Shown piece after piece: positions 8,603 to 16,134 of a stretch of 64,000 nucleotides of DNA. A program made the position numbers and the translations under genes. The number at the start of each line of letters is the position of its first letter. Within the stretch, counting starts at the first letter, position 1. Source of the DNA: Bacteroidaceae bacterium. GTDB lineage: Bacteria > Bacteroidota > Bacteroidia > Bacteroidales > Bacteroidaceae. The notes beneath the pieces were generated by a model that searched no databases, was not told the DNA's origin, and saw only the letters and a list, made by a program, of their open reading frames with translations. The stretch is taken from assembly GCA_017631315.1 (NCBI GenBank), contig JAGBTN010000003.1, positions 1 to 64,000 of the forward strand, written 5' to 3'.

Positions 8603-10444
8603 CTAACGTTTCGGATGCACCCAACCGTCGTCGCCGATTTCGAGACGGAAAAGGACGGCCTTGCGCCCTTCCTTGTAGCGATTATAATAGTAAGCATGGC
8701 AGAGATAGTACATCTCGCCATCGGGAGTGCGCACCATGGTGCCATGTCCACAACTTTGCATATCTACGCCATCGCCTTCCAGAATGGGGTTCCCCTCATA
8801 CTCCTCCCACGGCCCTTGCAGGCTGCGGCTGCGTGCCACACTAACGGCATAGTCGCTCTTGGGCGTGCAGCAATCGCGAATAGCATAAAGGATGTACCAC
8901 CAATCGCCCTGGCGGAAGATGCACTGCCCCTCCATTCCCTGGCGTCTGTCGTCGCGTAGCAACATGAAAGGCTCACCCTCGAGGCGCAATCCGTCGTCGG
9001 AAAGTCGCTGGCAAAGCAGTTCTATGGGACGCTTGCTCGGGTCGAGTCCATAGGCCTTCCACGAGATGTAGAGTTGTGTGCCATCGCGAAAGACGTAGGC
9101 ATCGATGGCCTCGTTGGTCGTACGGATGAGAGGCCCGTAGTCCTTGAACCTGCCCTCTGGGCCGTCGGCCATAGCCACACCGATGCAACTGGTGCTGTCG
9201 CTCTTCTGTCGGGCTGTATAGTAACACATCGTTCTGCCGCAGAGGTCGAAGAGTTCGGGAGCCCAGAAACTGCCCATCGTCCAGTCGGGCCACTTGTCGA
9301 AGACATAGCCCATCGGCTCCCACGTCTGCAAGTCCTTCGAACGAAGGCGCGGATAGACCTGCGGTTTGTTGCCCGAAGTGGCAGCCGCATAGTAAGTGTC
9401 GCCCACACGAATAACCGATGGGTCGGGCACATCGGCATCGACAACAGGGTTCACAATCTTCTTGGGCATCTCGGGATACACGATTTGCGGCCCCTTCTTC
9501 TTCCACTCGAGAGGCACACTCGTCAGGAGCCAATGTCTGCCACGCGTGTTGTTACCCTGGAAGAAGAGATGCGTCTGTCCCTCCTTGTCACGATAGACAC
9601 AGGGATGTCCGCTCTCGCTCTCGTTCCAGTCGCCCGGCATACCGTTGGCAAGGAAAGGCTCGTCGGAACAACGCTGCCAGCGGATGCCGTCCTTGCTGAC
9701 AGCCAACCCCACCTGTTGCGGACAGTTGTTGTAGTCGGCAGCATAGAACATATAGAGTTTACCCTTGTGCTCGATAACCGTCGCCCCCTCGCAGCACTTG
9801 CCTTCCCATGGCAGTTCGGGCTGGAGAATGGGAGCGTCGAGCGCCAAAGTCCAGTCGCTTCTGCGGAAATCAGTACCCAGGGGAGCCGTGGCAACGCCAA
9901 GCAGTTGGCGTTCGAACTGCGGGTCGCGTGTGGCAAAATAAAGGAAGTATTTACCCTTGAAGGCTACGACCTCGGCATCGATGGCACGGCCACAATTCCA
10001 ATCGCCCGTAGGACGAAAGATGGGATTCGTAGTGTTTCGCACAAAAGAAAGCCCGTCCGTACTCCAGGCATGGCAGATGGCATCGGTGCGTCCGCCACCA
10101 TAAGTCTGGTAGAAAAGGTGGATGGTGTCGTTCCTCACGATAGCCCCCGGAGCACAAAGTCCCTTGGCCTCGTAGTCGGCACCCGGCGTAATCTCACCTA
10201 TCCTGCGCCAGCCTTTCAGGTCGTCGCTCTCGGCAATGCCGATGTTCCAGCCTTCCCATTTGCGGCTGTCATGCGGCGGAATGCTGTAATACATCAAGTA
10301 GCGTCCGCCATGACGGACAACAACAGGGTCCTTGGCAAAGAGCGTTCCCGTCCGTGTGTCGTCGCCATAGATGAACTCGTAGGCATGGCAAAGCGAACAA
10401 CAGAGCAGGAAAGAAACAAGAAGTTTAATACGATTCGTTTTCAT
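8603..10444 (-). CDS. exported glycosidase with two five-bladed-propeller domains (GH43-like C-terminal domain)
   Basis: I place the start at 10444, where [12 protein letters not shown] begins a signal peptide ending near CHA; the frame extends further upstream but without a signal. The protein is 613 residues. Residues about 20-310 form a first propeller ([30 protein letters not shown]) like GH43/GH117-type domains. Residues about 315-613 form a GH43-like propeller with the expected acids: [18 protein letters not shown] (base Asp), IDAYVFRDG (pKa-modulating Asp) and MEGQCIFR (acid Glu). The substrate, perhaps arabinose- or galactose-containing glycans, is not determined. The start overlaps the end of panB by 20 bp, an unusual pairing suggesting co-transcription. 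Confidence 0.8.
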   Translation of the reverse strand: MKTNRIKLLVSFLLCCSLCHAYEFIYGDDTRTGTLFAKDPVVVRHGGRYLMYYSIPPHDSRKWEGWNIGIAESDDLKGWRRIGEITPGADYEAKGLCAPGAIVRNDTIHLFYQTYGGGRTDAICHAWSTDGLSFVRNTTNPIFRPTGDWNCGRAIDAEVVAFKGKYFLYFATRDPQFERQLLGVATAPLGTDFRRSDWTLALDAPILQPELPWEGKCCEGATVIEHKGKLYMFYAADYNNCPQQVGLAVSKDGIRWQRCSDEPFLANGMPGDWNESESGHPCVYRDKEGQTHLFFQGNNTRGRHWLLTSVPLEWKKKGPQIVYPEMPKKIVNPVVDADVPDPSVIRVGDTYYAAATSGNKPQVYPRLRSKDLQTWEPMGYVFDKWPDWTMGSFWAPELFDLCGRTMCYYTARQKSDSTSCIGVAMADGPEGRFKDYGPLIRTTNEAIDAYVFRDGTQLYISWKAYGLDPSKRPIELLCQRLSDDGLRLEGEPFMLLRDDRRQGMEGQCIFRQGDWWYILYAIRDCCTPKSDYAVSVARSRSLQGPWEEYEGNPILEGDGVDMQSCGHGTMVRTPDGEMYYLCHAYYYNRYKEGRKAVLFRLEIGDDGWVHPKR

Positions 10445-11243
10445 TAGGGAAATCATTTGATTTGACATCTGTAATGTATTGCCCCACAGCGTCGGTGATG
10501 ACGGTGGAGAGATCTGCATAGCGACGGAGGAACTTGGGCGAGAAACCCTTGTTCATACCCAGCATGTCGTGAGCCACCAAGACCTGGCCGTCGGCCGGTC
10601 CGGCACCAATACCAATGATGGGAACCTTCACCACTTCGCACACCTTCCTTGTCAATGCTGCCGGAATCTTCTCCAGTACGATGGCGAAACAACCCAGTTC
10701 GCTCAACAACTTGGCATCGCTGATGAGTTTCTCGGCTTCTGCCTCCTCCTTGGCACGCACGGCATAGGTGCCGAACTTGTTGATGCTTTGGGGTGTAAGA
10801 CCCAAATGTCCCATCACGGGAATGCCTGCATCGAGAATGGCACGAATGGTGTCCTGGATCTCTGCTCCGCCTTCGAGTTTCAAGGCATCGCAGCCGCTCT
10901 CCTGCATAATGCGGATGGCGTTCTTCACACCCTCCGTTGCATTGACCTGATAAGTGCCAAAAGGCATGTCGCACACCACAAGGGCACGCTCCACGCCACG
11001 CATCACACTGCTGGCGTGATATATCATGTGGTCGATGGTGATAGGCAGCGTCGTCACATTGCCTGCCATCACATTGCTGGCACTGTCGCCCACAAGAATA
11101 ATATCAATCCCTGCCTGGTCGACAATCTTTGCCATCGTATAATCGTAAGATGTCAGCATGGCAATCTGCTGACCCTGCTGCTTCATTTCAATAAGACGGT
11201 GAGTCGTCACCTTGCGCGTATCACTTACTAAATATCCTGCCAT
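10425..11243 (-). CDS. panB: 3-methyl-2-oxobutanoate hydroxymethyltransferase
   Basis: This 272-residue protein transfers a hydroxymethyl group from methylene-tetrahydrofolate to ketoisovalerate, the first committed step of pantothenate and coenzyme A synthesis. The usual motifs are present: [33 protein letters not shown] (metal-binding Asp), [18 protein letters not shown] and the IGIGAG loop. The length is normal for PanB. A promoter box lies 25 bp upstream. The glycosidase start overlaps its end. No other pan genes are in the window. Confidence 0.95.
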   Translation of the reverse strand: MAGYLVSDTRKVTTHRLIEMKQQGQQIAMLTSYDYTMAKIVDQAGIDIILVGDSASNVMAGNVTTLPITIDHMIYHASSVMRGVERALVVCDMPFGTYQVNATEGVKNAIRIMQESGCDALKLEGGAEIQDTIRAILDAGIPVMGHLGLTPQSINKFGTYAVRAKEEAEAEKLISDAKLLSELGCFAIVLEKIPAALTRKVCEVVKVPIIGIGAGPADGQVLVAHDMLGMNKGFSPKFLRRYADLSTVITDAVGQYITDVKSNDFPNENESY

Positions 11244-11267
11244 GATAATAAATTTGATTAACCGCGT

Positions 11268-11276
11268 GCAAAGTTA
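11268..11276 (-). promoter_or_regulatory. -7 box for panB
   Basis: On the minus strand TAACTTTGC matches TAnnTTTG, 25 bp before the panB ATG. Confidence 0.6.
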
Positions 11277-11319
11277 CGAATAAAATATAAGATGTCAAAA
11301 GATAAAACAAAAAGTTCCA

Positions 11320-11377
11320 CGCACACCTCCAGTCCACTTGCCCAAACGGACGCGTCCTTCAAGGCAAGAGGACGCGT
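11320..11377. repeat. 36-bp dispersed repeat, left copy, with a terminator-like stem
   Basis: Bases 11320-11355 match 24513-24548 with one mismatch in 36. The core GCCCAAACGGACGCGTCCTT (11340-11359) recurs at 41749-41768. ACGCGTCCT (11350-11358) pairs with AGGACGCGT (11369-11377), a 9-bp stem that can end transcripts coming from the 11400 gene on the minus strand. Confidence 0.85.
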
Positions 11378-11399
11378 GGGGTTTTATGGTCAACGCAAA

Positions 11400-12557
11400 C
11401 TACTCGAAAACATCTTTTTTCGCGTTGGTTCGCATTGCAAGGGCTATTGCCTCTCCCACAAGCGCCATATTGGCTAACAGGTAGTGATTCGTATTCCAAC
11501 CTCGAATGGTAGAACCCACTATTTCGCCAGACCTCAACAAACGTTTCCTGAAATCTGTGTCGTCGAAATAAGTGGCGGCACCGAGAGCAAATGCTGTTCC
11601 GGAAGGACTAAGGTTGAACAGTATCGGACCGGAATCAATATCAAAACCCAACCAACATGTGCGGTCGTGGTATTCACGGATTCCCGTCAATAGTCCATTC
11701 TGCATGAAATGTTTCTTAAGCAAAGCGTATTGTTCTCTTGCGAACTGCTCGTCAAGAAATGTCAGATAATAACAAATCAAAGCGGAATAAGAGCCTCTCA
11801 TGAGGACAGGCATTTCCTTCCCTTCATAATCCAGAAAAGATTTCAAAAGCCCAGTTTCCTTATCTATCCACTCCGTCTTTGCCCTATGCAGCCAGTCGTC
11901 AACAGTTGACTGGTATAAGTTATCTGAATAACGAGAAAAGTTATTCAAGGCAACTATTGCCACTAACATATCCGGCACATATATAGGTTCGCCTGGATAT
12001 GTTTGCAGGTTCAGCGTGGGACTCTGCTTCATACGCCAGTTCAGTGTACAACAGAGACGATAATAAACATCATCATACCTATCATCTCCGCCCACAGCCT
12101 TGTAACCACCAATCATCCATGCCAAAATGCTGAGGTATGACATATGACTCTTCTCGCTATTCCAACTTTCCAAAGGATCTTCGTCCCACCTGGCTGCATC
12201 GTATTCCCTAAGTTCAGGAGACATCACAATGTCTATCAACCTGCCAATCTGTTCAACAGACTTCTCCCTCTCTTCGGGGTATAACCTACTTATGTTCACC
12301 ATGGCAGCAGACAACATTGAACAGGAATACATTGCCCACTCTCCTTGAAACTGCAAACCGATGCCGCCTGGCATTTCATTAAGCACGCGCTCCGGAGAGG
12401 TCACAAGCCGTTCTGCAAGATAATTCCTCCGGCGCAGGATTTCCGACTTTTCACCTTCGAAGGTTCCATGCACTGTTGTCAAAACAGACACCCAAAGCCA
12501 TTTCAATGCAACAAGAATCACTATTATGGCACATACCCTCAATATCGTTTTATACAT
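11400..12557 (-). CDS. membrane-anchored protein, alpha/alpha-barrel-like, possibly Ldi-related
   Basis: I choose the start at 12557, where MYKTILRVCAIIVILVALKW makes an N-terminal membrane anchor preceded by AGGAGG; a longer start at 12611 is possible. The 385-residue protein is all-helical in appearance, with repeated Trp/Tyr-rich helices (WAMYSCSMLSAAMVN, SHMSYLSILAWMIGGYKA) and a C-terminal DIDSGPILFNLSPSGTAFALGAA segment. This resembles (alpha/alpha)6-barrel proteins such as the linalool dehydratase/isomerase-like domain, but I am not sure and infer no reaction. It is the last gene of a minus-strand run that starts at 16064, 84 bp after the lipoprotein gene, and ends at a repeat with a stem. 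Confidence 0.6.
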   Translation of the reverse strand: MYKTILRVCAIIVILVALKWLWVSVLTTVHGTFEGEKSEILRRRNYLAERLVTSPERVLNEMPGGIGLQFQGEWAMYSCSMLSAAMVNISRLYPEEREKSVEQIGRLIDIVMSPELREYDAARWDEDPLESWNSEKSHMSYLSILAWMIGGYKAVGGDDRYDDVYYRLCCTLNWRMKQSPTLNLQTYPGEPIYVPDMLVAIVALNNFSRYSDNLYQSTVDDWLHRAKTEWIDKETGLLKSFLDYEGKEMPVLMRGSYSALICYYLTFLDEQFAREQYALLKKHFMQNGLLTGIREYHDRTCWLGFDIDSGPILFNLSPSGTAFALGAATYFDDTDFRKRLLRSGEIVGSTIRGWNTNHYLLANMALVGEAIALAMRTNAKKDVFE

Positions 12558-12641
12558 CTTCCTCCTTTTATGATTTGTGTATAGATTGTGTGTTCTATCT
12601 TTATGACTCATACAAATCCATTATCCCATGAACAACCGAAT

Positions 12642-13754
12642 CTAATATCCTACATATCTATGTTCTTCCATATCAGGTGCTATTTTTGCCAATTCGATAA
12701 GCATCTTTGAAGCGACTTGTCGCATCTTATGACTGTTTGTGTGAGTTAATCTTGCCTCCAGCCTGTCCCACAATTTTATCCATTCATTGAGTTTCGGACG
12801 TATGGCTTTTATATCATTTTCTGTTTCTTTTTTTACTTCTTGATATTTCTTAAACTCTCGCTCGTTCATAAATGGAGAACCATCGTTTTGATCATCTTCC
12901 CAATCTTTTATCATGTTTGTCGCCTCATCGCTTATGGTTCTAAACAAATACCCCACAGCATCACCCCTATAATATTCTTCATCTTCTAAAGATTGACTCT
13001 CCAGTTTTAAAATATTTTGATACATCTTCCTTCTTGAATCAGACATATCCAGCCAACGTTCGGCTCTAAGTGGAATACCTGCAGTACCATCGCAATAAGT
13101 GAGGAAAATAAAGTCATCTATAATGCTGCTCATATTAATGCGAATATCTTCGAAGAGTTCCCACTCTTTGTAAAGAAGATTCCTGGTTTGACTATTCTTA
13201 TATCTTCTTATCATCTGTGTGAGAAGGCCATACTCGCTTAATCGAGCGAATGTTACTTCTGTACTATTCCTTATGAGCATACCCATATTTGAATCATCAT
13301 GGTCTGCCTCCATTAATCTCGCACCTTCTTCTAAAACAAGTTCTGCTTTTTCAAATTCGGACCTTGATTCTTGATCATCATGATTTCTATCGTAATATTC
13401 GCAAATGCGTTTGCGAAATGAGTTCATCCACTGTTCTTCAATTTTGGGATTTGTAGAGTACTCATCACTCCTCACATGCTGATATAGAGTATCTAACAAA
13501 AGCAACAGTTCTGGATTCATGATACAGGCAGTATCTGGTGCCCAGGAAATAAGACTCTCGAGATGTTTCTCCTCATCAATAGTTGCCAATAATGAGTCCT
13601 TCACGCTCTCACATGTTACAATAGAATCCTTTTCACCCTCACATGTTACAACAGAGTCTTCGCTAGTCTCTTCTGTTTTACTTCCAGTCGTATTCCCACA
13701 AGCAGCAAAGTAAAAGGCTGTGAGAAGGAATATGATTAATTTATTCTTCTTCAT
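12642..13754 (-). CDS. unrecognised lipoprotein, acidic and helical
   Basis: This 370-residue protein has a lipoprotein signal ending FYFAAC (Cys19). A linker follows in which a short phrase (DSVVTCEGEK, DSIVTCESVK) is repeated. The rest is charged, rich in Glu, Asp and Lys, and predicted mostly helical, without catalytic motifs I recognise. It is probably anchored to a membrane facing the periplasm or the surface. Its start overlaps the end of the ADP-ribosylglycohydrolase gene by 14 bp, so the two are translated from one transcript. The region is clearly more AT-rich than gdhA or panB. Function unknown. Confidence 0.7.
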   Translation of the reverse strand: MKKNKLIIFLLTAFYFAACGNTTGSKTEETSEDSVVTCEGEKDSIVTCESVKDSLLATIDEEKHLESLISWAPDTACIMNPELLLLLDTLYQHVRSDEYSTNPKIEEQWMNSFRKRICEYYDRNHDDQESRSEFEKAELVLEEGARLMEADHDDSNMGMLIRNSTEVTFARLSEYGLLTQMIRRYKNSQTRNLLYKEWELFEDIRINMSSIIDDFIFLTYCDGTAGIPLRAERWLDMSDSRRKMYQNILKLESQSLEDEEYYRGDAVGYLFRTISDEATNMIKDWEDDQNDGSPFMNEREFKKYQEVKKETENDIKAIRPKLNEWIKLWDRLEARLTHTNSHKMRQVASKMLIELAKIAPDMEEHRYVGY

Positions 13755-14949
13755 TTTCTTCTAAATAACTTGTAACCAAATCAATCCATTTGCCATATAA
13801 AACATATGATGGCATCTTAAACATTTGTCGCCTGAGTTGATAATATAAGGGTTCGGCAAGCACCAGGAAATTGCCTGCCCCCAATCTTACCCCTTTCCAT
13901 CCTACAGGTGTTTCTTCAACGTCAAAGAATCCGAATATGCAATCCTTCAGGGGAGGACAAACTTCGTCGCACATTTCTATCTCCATATCGCCATATACAT
14001 AATTCATAGCGTACATTTTTGCATTCTTTGTGATGACAATAATTTCTCCTCCCACACCTTGAGCTCCACCATGAGCATAAGAGAATGCCACAGCATCCAG
14101 ATTGACGTACGCTTTGTAGTTCTGTCTCGATATATGAGTACAACTTATGGTTCTTACATGAAGGAAACGCTTGAAATCTTCTTCAATCTCCTTCAGATCG
14201 TCGGGAAGCATATTGATGCATCTTTCTGCTATCCATTCTGGTATAGGATACATACAGGCAGCAATGGAGCCTGCCATAGCACCTATAGTATCTGAGTCGC
14301 CACCAAGAGAAACCGCCAAGCGAATAACCTCTTCAAAAGAATTACCTTCTAAAAAAGCAATGATTGCCTCTGGCACACTGCCCTGGCATGAAACATCAAA
14401 ACGATAAGACGGACGTATTTCTGCAATTTTACGATGCAGGTTATAGCCAAACGTCTTCTCAACATATTCCTTTATCTCTTCTTTCGATTTCTCTTGTTTG
14501 CAAAGGAACACACATGCAGCAATTGCCTGGGCACCTTTCACGCCTTCGGGATGATTGTGGCTAACCGATGCTGTAATGGTTGCCAAAGACAAAGCCTCAT
14601 CAAGAGTTTTTGCATACAAGCCCACAGGACTCACACGCATTGCAGAGCCATTGCCATAACTATAGTATGGCTGCGGATTTTCTTGTCTGAGCCACCAACC
14701 AAAAATTTCACCATAGCCAGCCCTTGGATAACGACGTCCAAGTTCTTGCATGCATCTTATTAGATGATACTTTGTATGTTCCTTGTCCTCTAACAGCCAC
14801 TTTGCAACAGCCAGTGTCATCACGGAGTCATCTGAAAATTTACTCCACGGAGTAAATAATTCAAAATCTACGAACTTCGTGTTTTGAAACTCATATATAG
14901 AGCCAATGATGTCGCCTACCAGTGCTCCTAACATTCTTATCTTTTTCAT
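13741..14949 (-). CDS. ADP-ribosylglycohydrolase-family protein with C-terminal extension
   Basis: Residues about 1-255 of 402 match the ADP-ribosylglycohydrolase (DraG/ARH) family. GALVGDIIGSIYEF opens the fold, FSDDSVMTLAVA carries the first metal-binding acids, GNGSAMRVSPVG follows, and LGGDSDTIGAMAGSIA carries the second metal site. These enzymes remove ADP-ribose from proteins or nucleic acids or cut related glycosidic bonds. Residues about 260-402 form an extra beta-rich domain I do not recognise. There is no signal peptide, so it should be cytoplasmic, yet both neighbours are lipoproteins. It lies in the operon starting at 16064, whose promoter carries the island operator. The substrate is unknown; reversing a toxin or host modification is only a guess. 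Confidence 0.85.
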   Translation of the reverse strand: MKKIRMLGALVGDIIGSIYEFQNTKFVDFELFTPWSKFSDDSVMTLAVAKWLLEDKEHTKYHLIRCMQELGRRYPRAGYGEIFGWWLRQENPQPYYSYGNGSAMRVSPVGLYAKTLDEALSLATITASVSHNHPEGVKGAQAIAACVFLCKQEKSKEEIKEYVEKTFGYNLHRKIAEIRPSYRFDVSCQGSVPEAIIAFLEGNSFEEVIRLAVSLGGDSDTIGAMAGSIAACMYPIPEWIAERCINMLPDDLKEIEEDFKRFLHVRTISCTHISRQNYKAYVNLDAVAFSYAHGGAQGVGGEIIVITKNAKMYAMNYVYGDMEIEMCDEVCPPLKDCIFGFFDVEETPVGWKGVRLGAGNFLVLAEPLYYQLRRQMFKMPSYVLYGKWIDLVTSYLEENEEE

Positions 14950-14963
14950 TTGCCGACGAAATA

Positions 14964-15491
14964 TTATCTTATGTGATCATTATTATATTCGAAAAAGACT
15001 ACAAGTCCACCTTTATCACCATTAATGCTGCGCAAAGTAGCATTGCGCTCGTCCCTGTACCATGCACACCTTCCATAGAATCTGCCCTCTATCTCATCAG
15101 TTCCACCTTCGTAATCCTCAATGTCCGGATTACCAAGCCTTTTAGATATGCCACTCTTAATTGCCTCAAAATCCGCTTTGCTCTGATGTGAAGTAATCAG
15201 AGTAATATTTGTAATATTCGTCACACCATTCGTTTGTAACGAATCAAGATTCAGACCACATGGCACACCACAAAACATCAACCGCCATATTTCTGTTCTG
15301 TCATCATCGTAATAATCAAACTCGTCTGTCTGTTCTATAAGATTCCTTATCACCTCATCTTGGCTTTCCCCTTGGACAGTAATTCCCCAAAAAGACAAGG
15401 AGACCTGGTTCTTATTCTTATCTACATTTCCACTACAGGCTGCGAAGCAAAGTGCTGAGAGAAGTAAAATAACTAAATTGGGGTGTCTCAT
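14964..15491 (-). CDS. small unrecognised lipoprotein
   Basis: This 175-residue protein carries a lipoprotein signal with lipobox CFAAC. The mature part has a SLSFWGITVQG strand, an acidic segment, and two close Cys residues (FCGVPCG) that may form a disulphide. It ends with GLVVFFEYNNDHIR. I know no named family for it. It is 24 bp downstream of the YbjN-like gene and 14 bp before the ADP-ribosylglycohydrolase gene, in the same minus-strand operon. Its signal peptide resembles that of the 12642 lipoprotein (both end in a CFAAC or FAAC motif), so the two may be distant paralogues. Confidence 0.65.
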   Translation of the reverse strand: MRHPNLVILLLSALCFAACSGNVDKNKNQVSLSFWGITVQGESQDEVIRNLIEQTDEFDYYDDDRTEIWRLMFCGVPCGLNLDSLQTNGVTNITNITLITSHQSKADFEAIKSGISKRLGNPDIEDYEGGTDEIEGRFYGRCAWYRDERNATLRSINGDKGGLVVFFEYNNDHIR

Positions 15492-15515
15492 CGTTTCTAC
15501 TTTGGATGTTATTCT

Positions 15516-16064
15516 TTATGCGTCTTGTTCCTGCTCTCGAAGTTTGTGCATCTCTACCTCGATAATATGATGAGCACGGAAGAACTCGTTTAATTCATCT
15601 TGCAGATCCACCCACAAGGCCGGCATTGACATTGACGATGTAACTCCTATCAACAATTTTGAGTATACAATCGTAGTTTTCGTATCATCATCAATTGAAT
15701 ATTCGGTGGTTACTCCTGTGCTGAAATTTGACCTATTTATTGCTTTTCTTAATCTGGACATCTCGCCAATGTTACTGAGTTCAACCTGGCACCAATGGGT
15801 ATCCCATATATGGTAGACATAAATATTCCAAGGATCTATGATGTCGGCAAAAAAACTTTCCCCCTGATAATCAAAAAAGATTCTTGTGTCGTCATCTTCA
15901 CCAAGTTGATACTGACATCCAATTCCTTCTAGCGTGTCAATGAAAAGTTCCCGCGTATTTTTTTCCTTTATCTCCGTTTCTTTTTTCTCTTTATTTTCAT
16001 TTATCCATTGAAATACCGAGCTGGCTATACTAACTGCGATTATTACAATATAAACATATAGCAT
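15516..16064 (-). CDS. membrane-anchored YbjN-like protein
   Basis: This 182-residue protein has one N-terminal transmembrane segment (LYVYIVIIAVSIASSVFQW), then a Lys/Glu-rich stalk. A soluble domain follows with FIDTLEGIGCQYQLGEDDDTRIFFDYQGESFFADI and later KAINRSNF. That pattern resembles the YbjN/type III chaperone-like fold, but the match is by eye only. It heads a five-gene minus-strand operon (YbjN-like, lipoprotein, ADP-ribosylglycohydrolase, lipoprotein, barrel protein). Its promoter, 33 bp upstream, carries the same inverted repeat as the WYL and ATPase promoters, so it is probably under the same regulator. Confidence 0.65.
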   Translation of the reverse strand: MLYVYIVIIAVSIASSVFQWINENKEKKETEIKEKNTRELFIDTLEGIGCQYQLGEDDDTRIFFDYQGESFFADIIDPWNIYVYHIWDTHWCQVELSNIGEMSRLRKAINRSNFSTGVTTEYSIDDDTKTTIVYSKLLIGVTSSMSMPALWVDLQDELNEFFRAHHIIEVEMHKLREQEQDA

Positions 16065-16087
16065 AATTCATGTGTTTAAAAATTTGA

Positions 16088-16129
16088 TGCAAAATTATAC
16101 ACAAACTGCGAACACATTGTTCGCGATGT
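16088..16129 (-). promoter_or_regulatory. promoter and WYL-type operator of the YbjN-like operon
   Basis: On the minus strand TAATTTTGC (16097 to 16089) is the -7 box. Upstream lies the perfect inverted repeat GCGAAC-N5-GTTCGC (16108-16124). The repeat begins 21 bases from the start of the TGCAAA end of the -7 box, as it does at 21335 and 22421. It occupies the place of the -33 box. Confidence 0.8.
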
Positions 16130-16134
16130 GAAAT

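Noticed and set aside
9074-10447. A long plus-strand open frame across the glycosidase gene
   Set aside because: Antisense frame in G+C-rich coding DNA; the opposite strand has clear GH43-like motifs.
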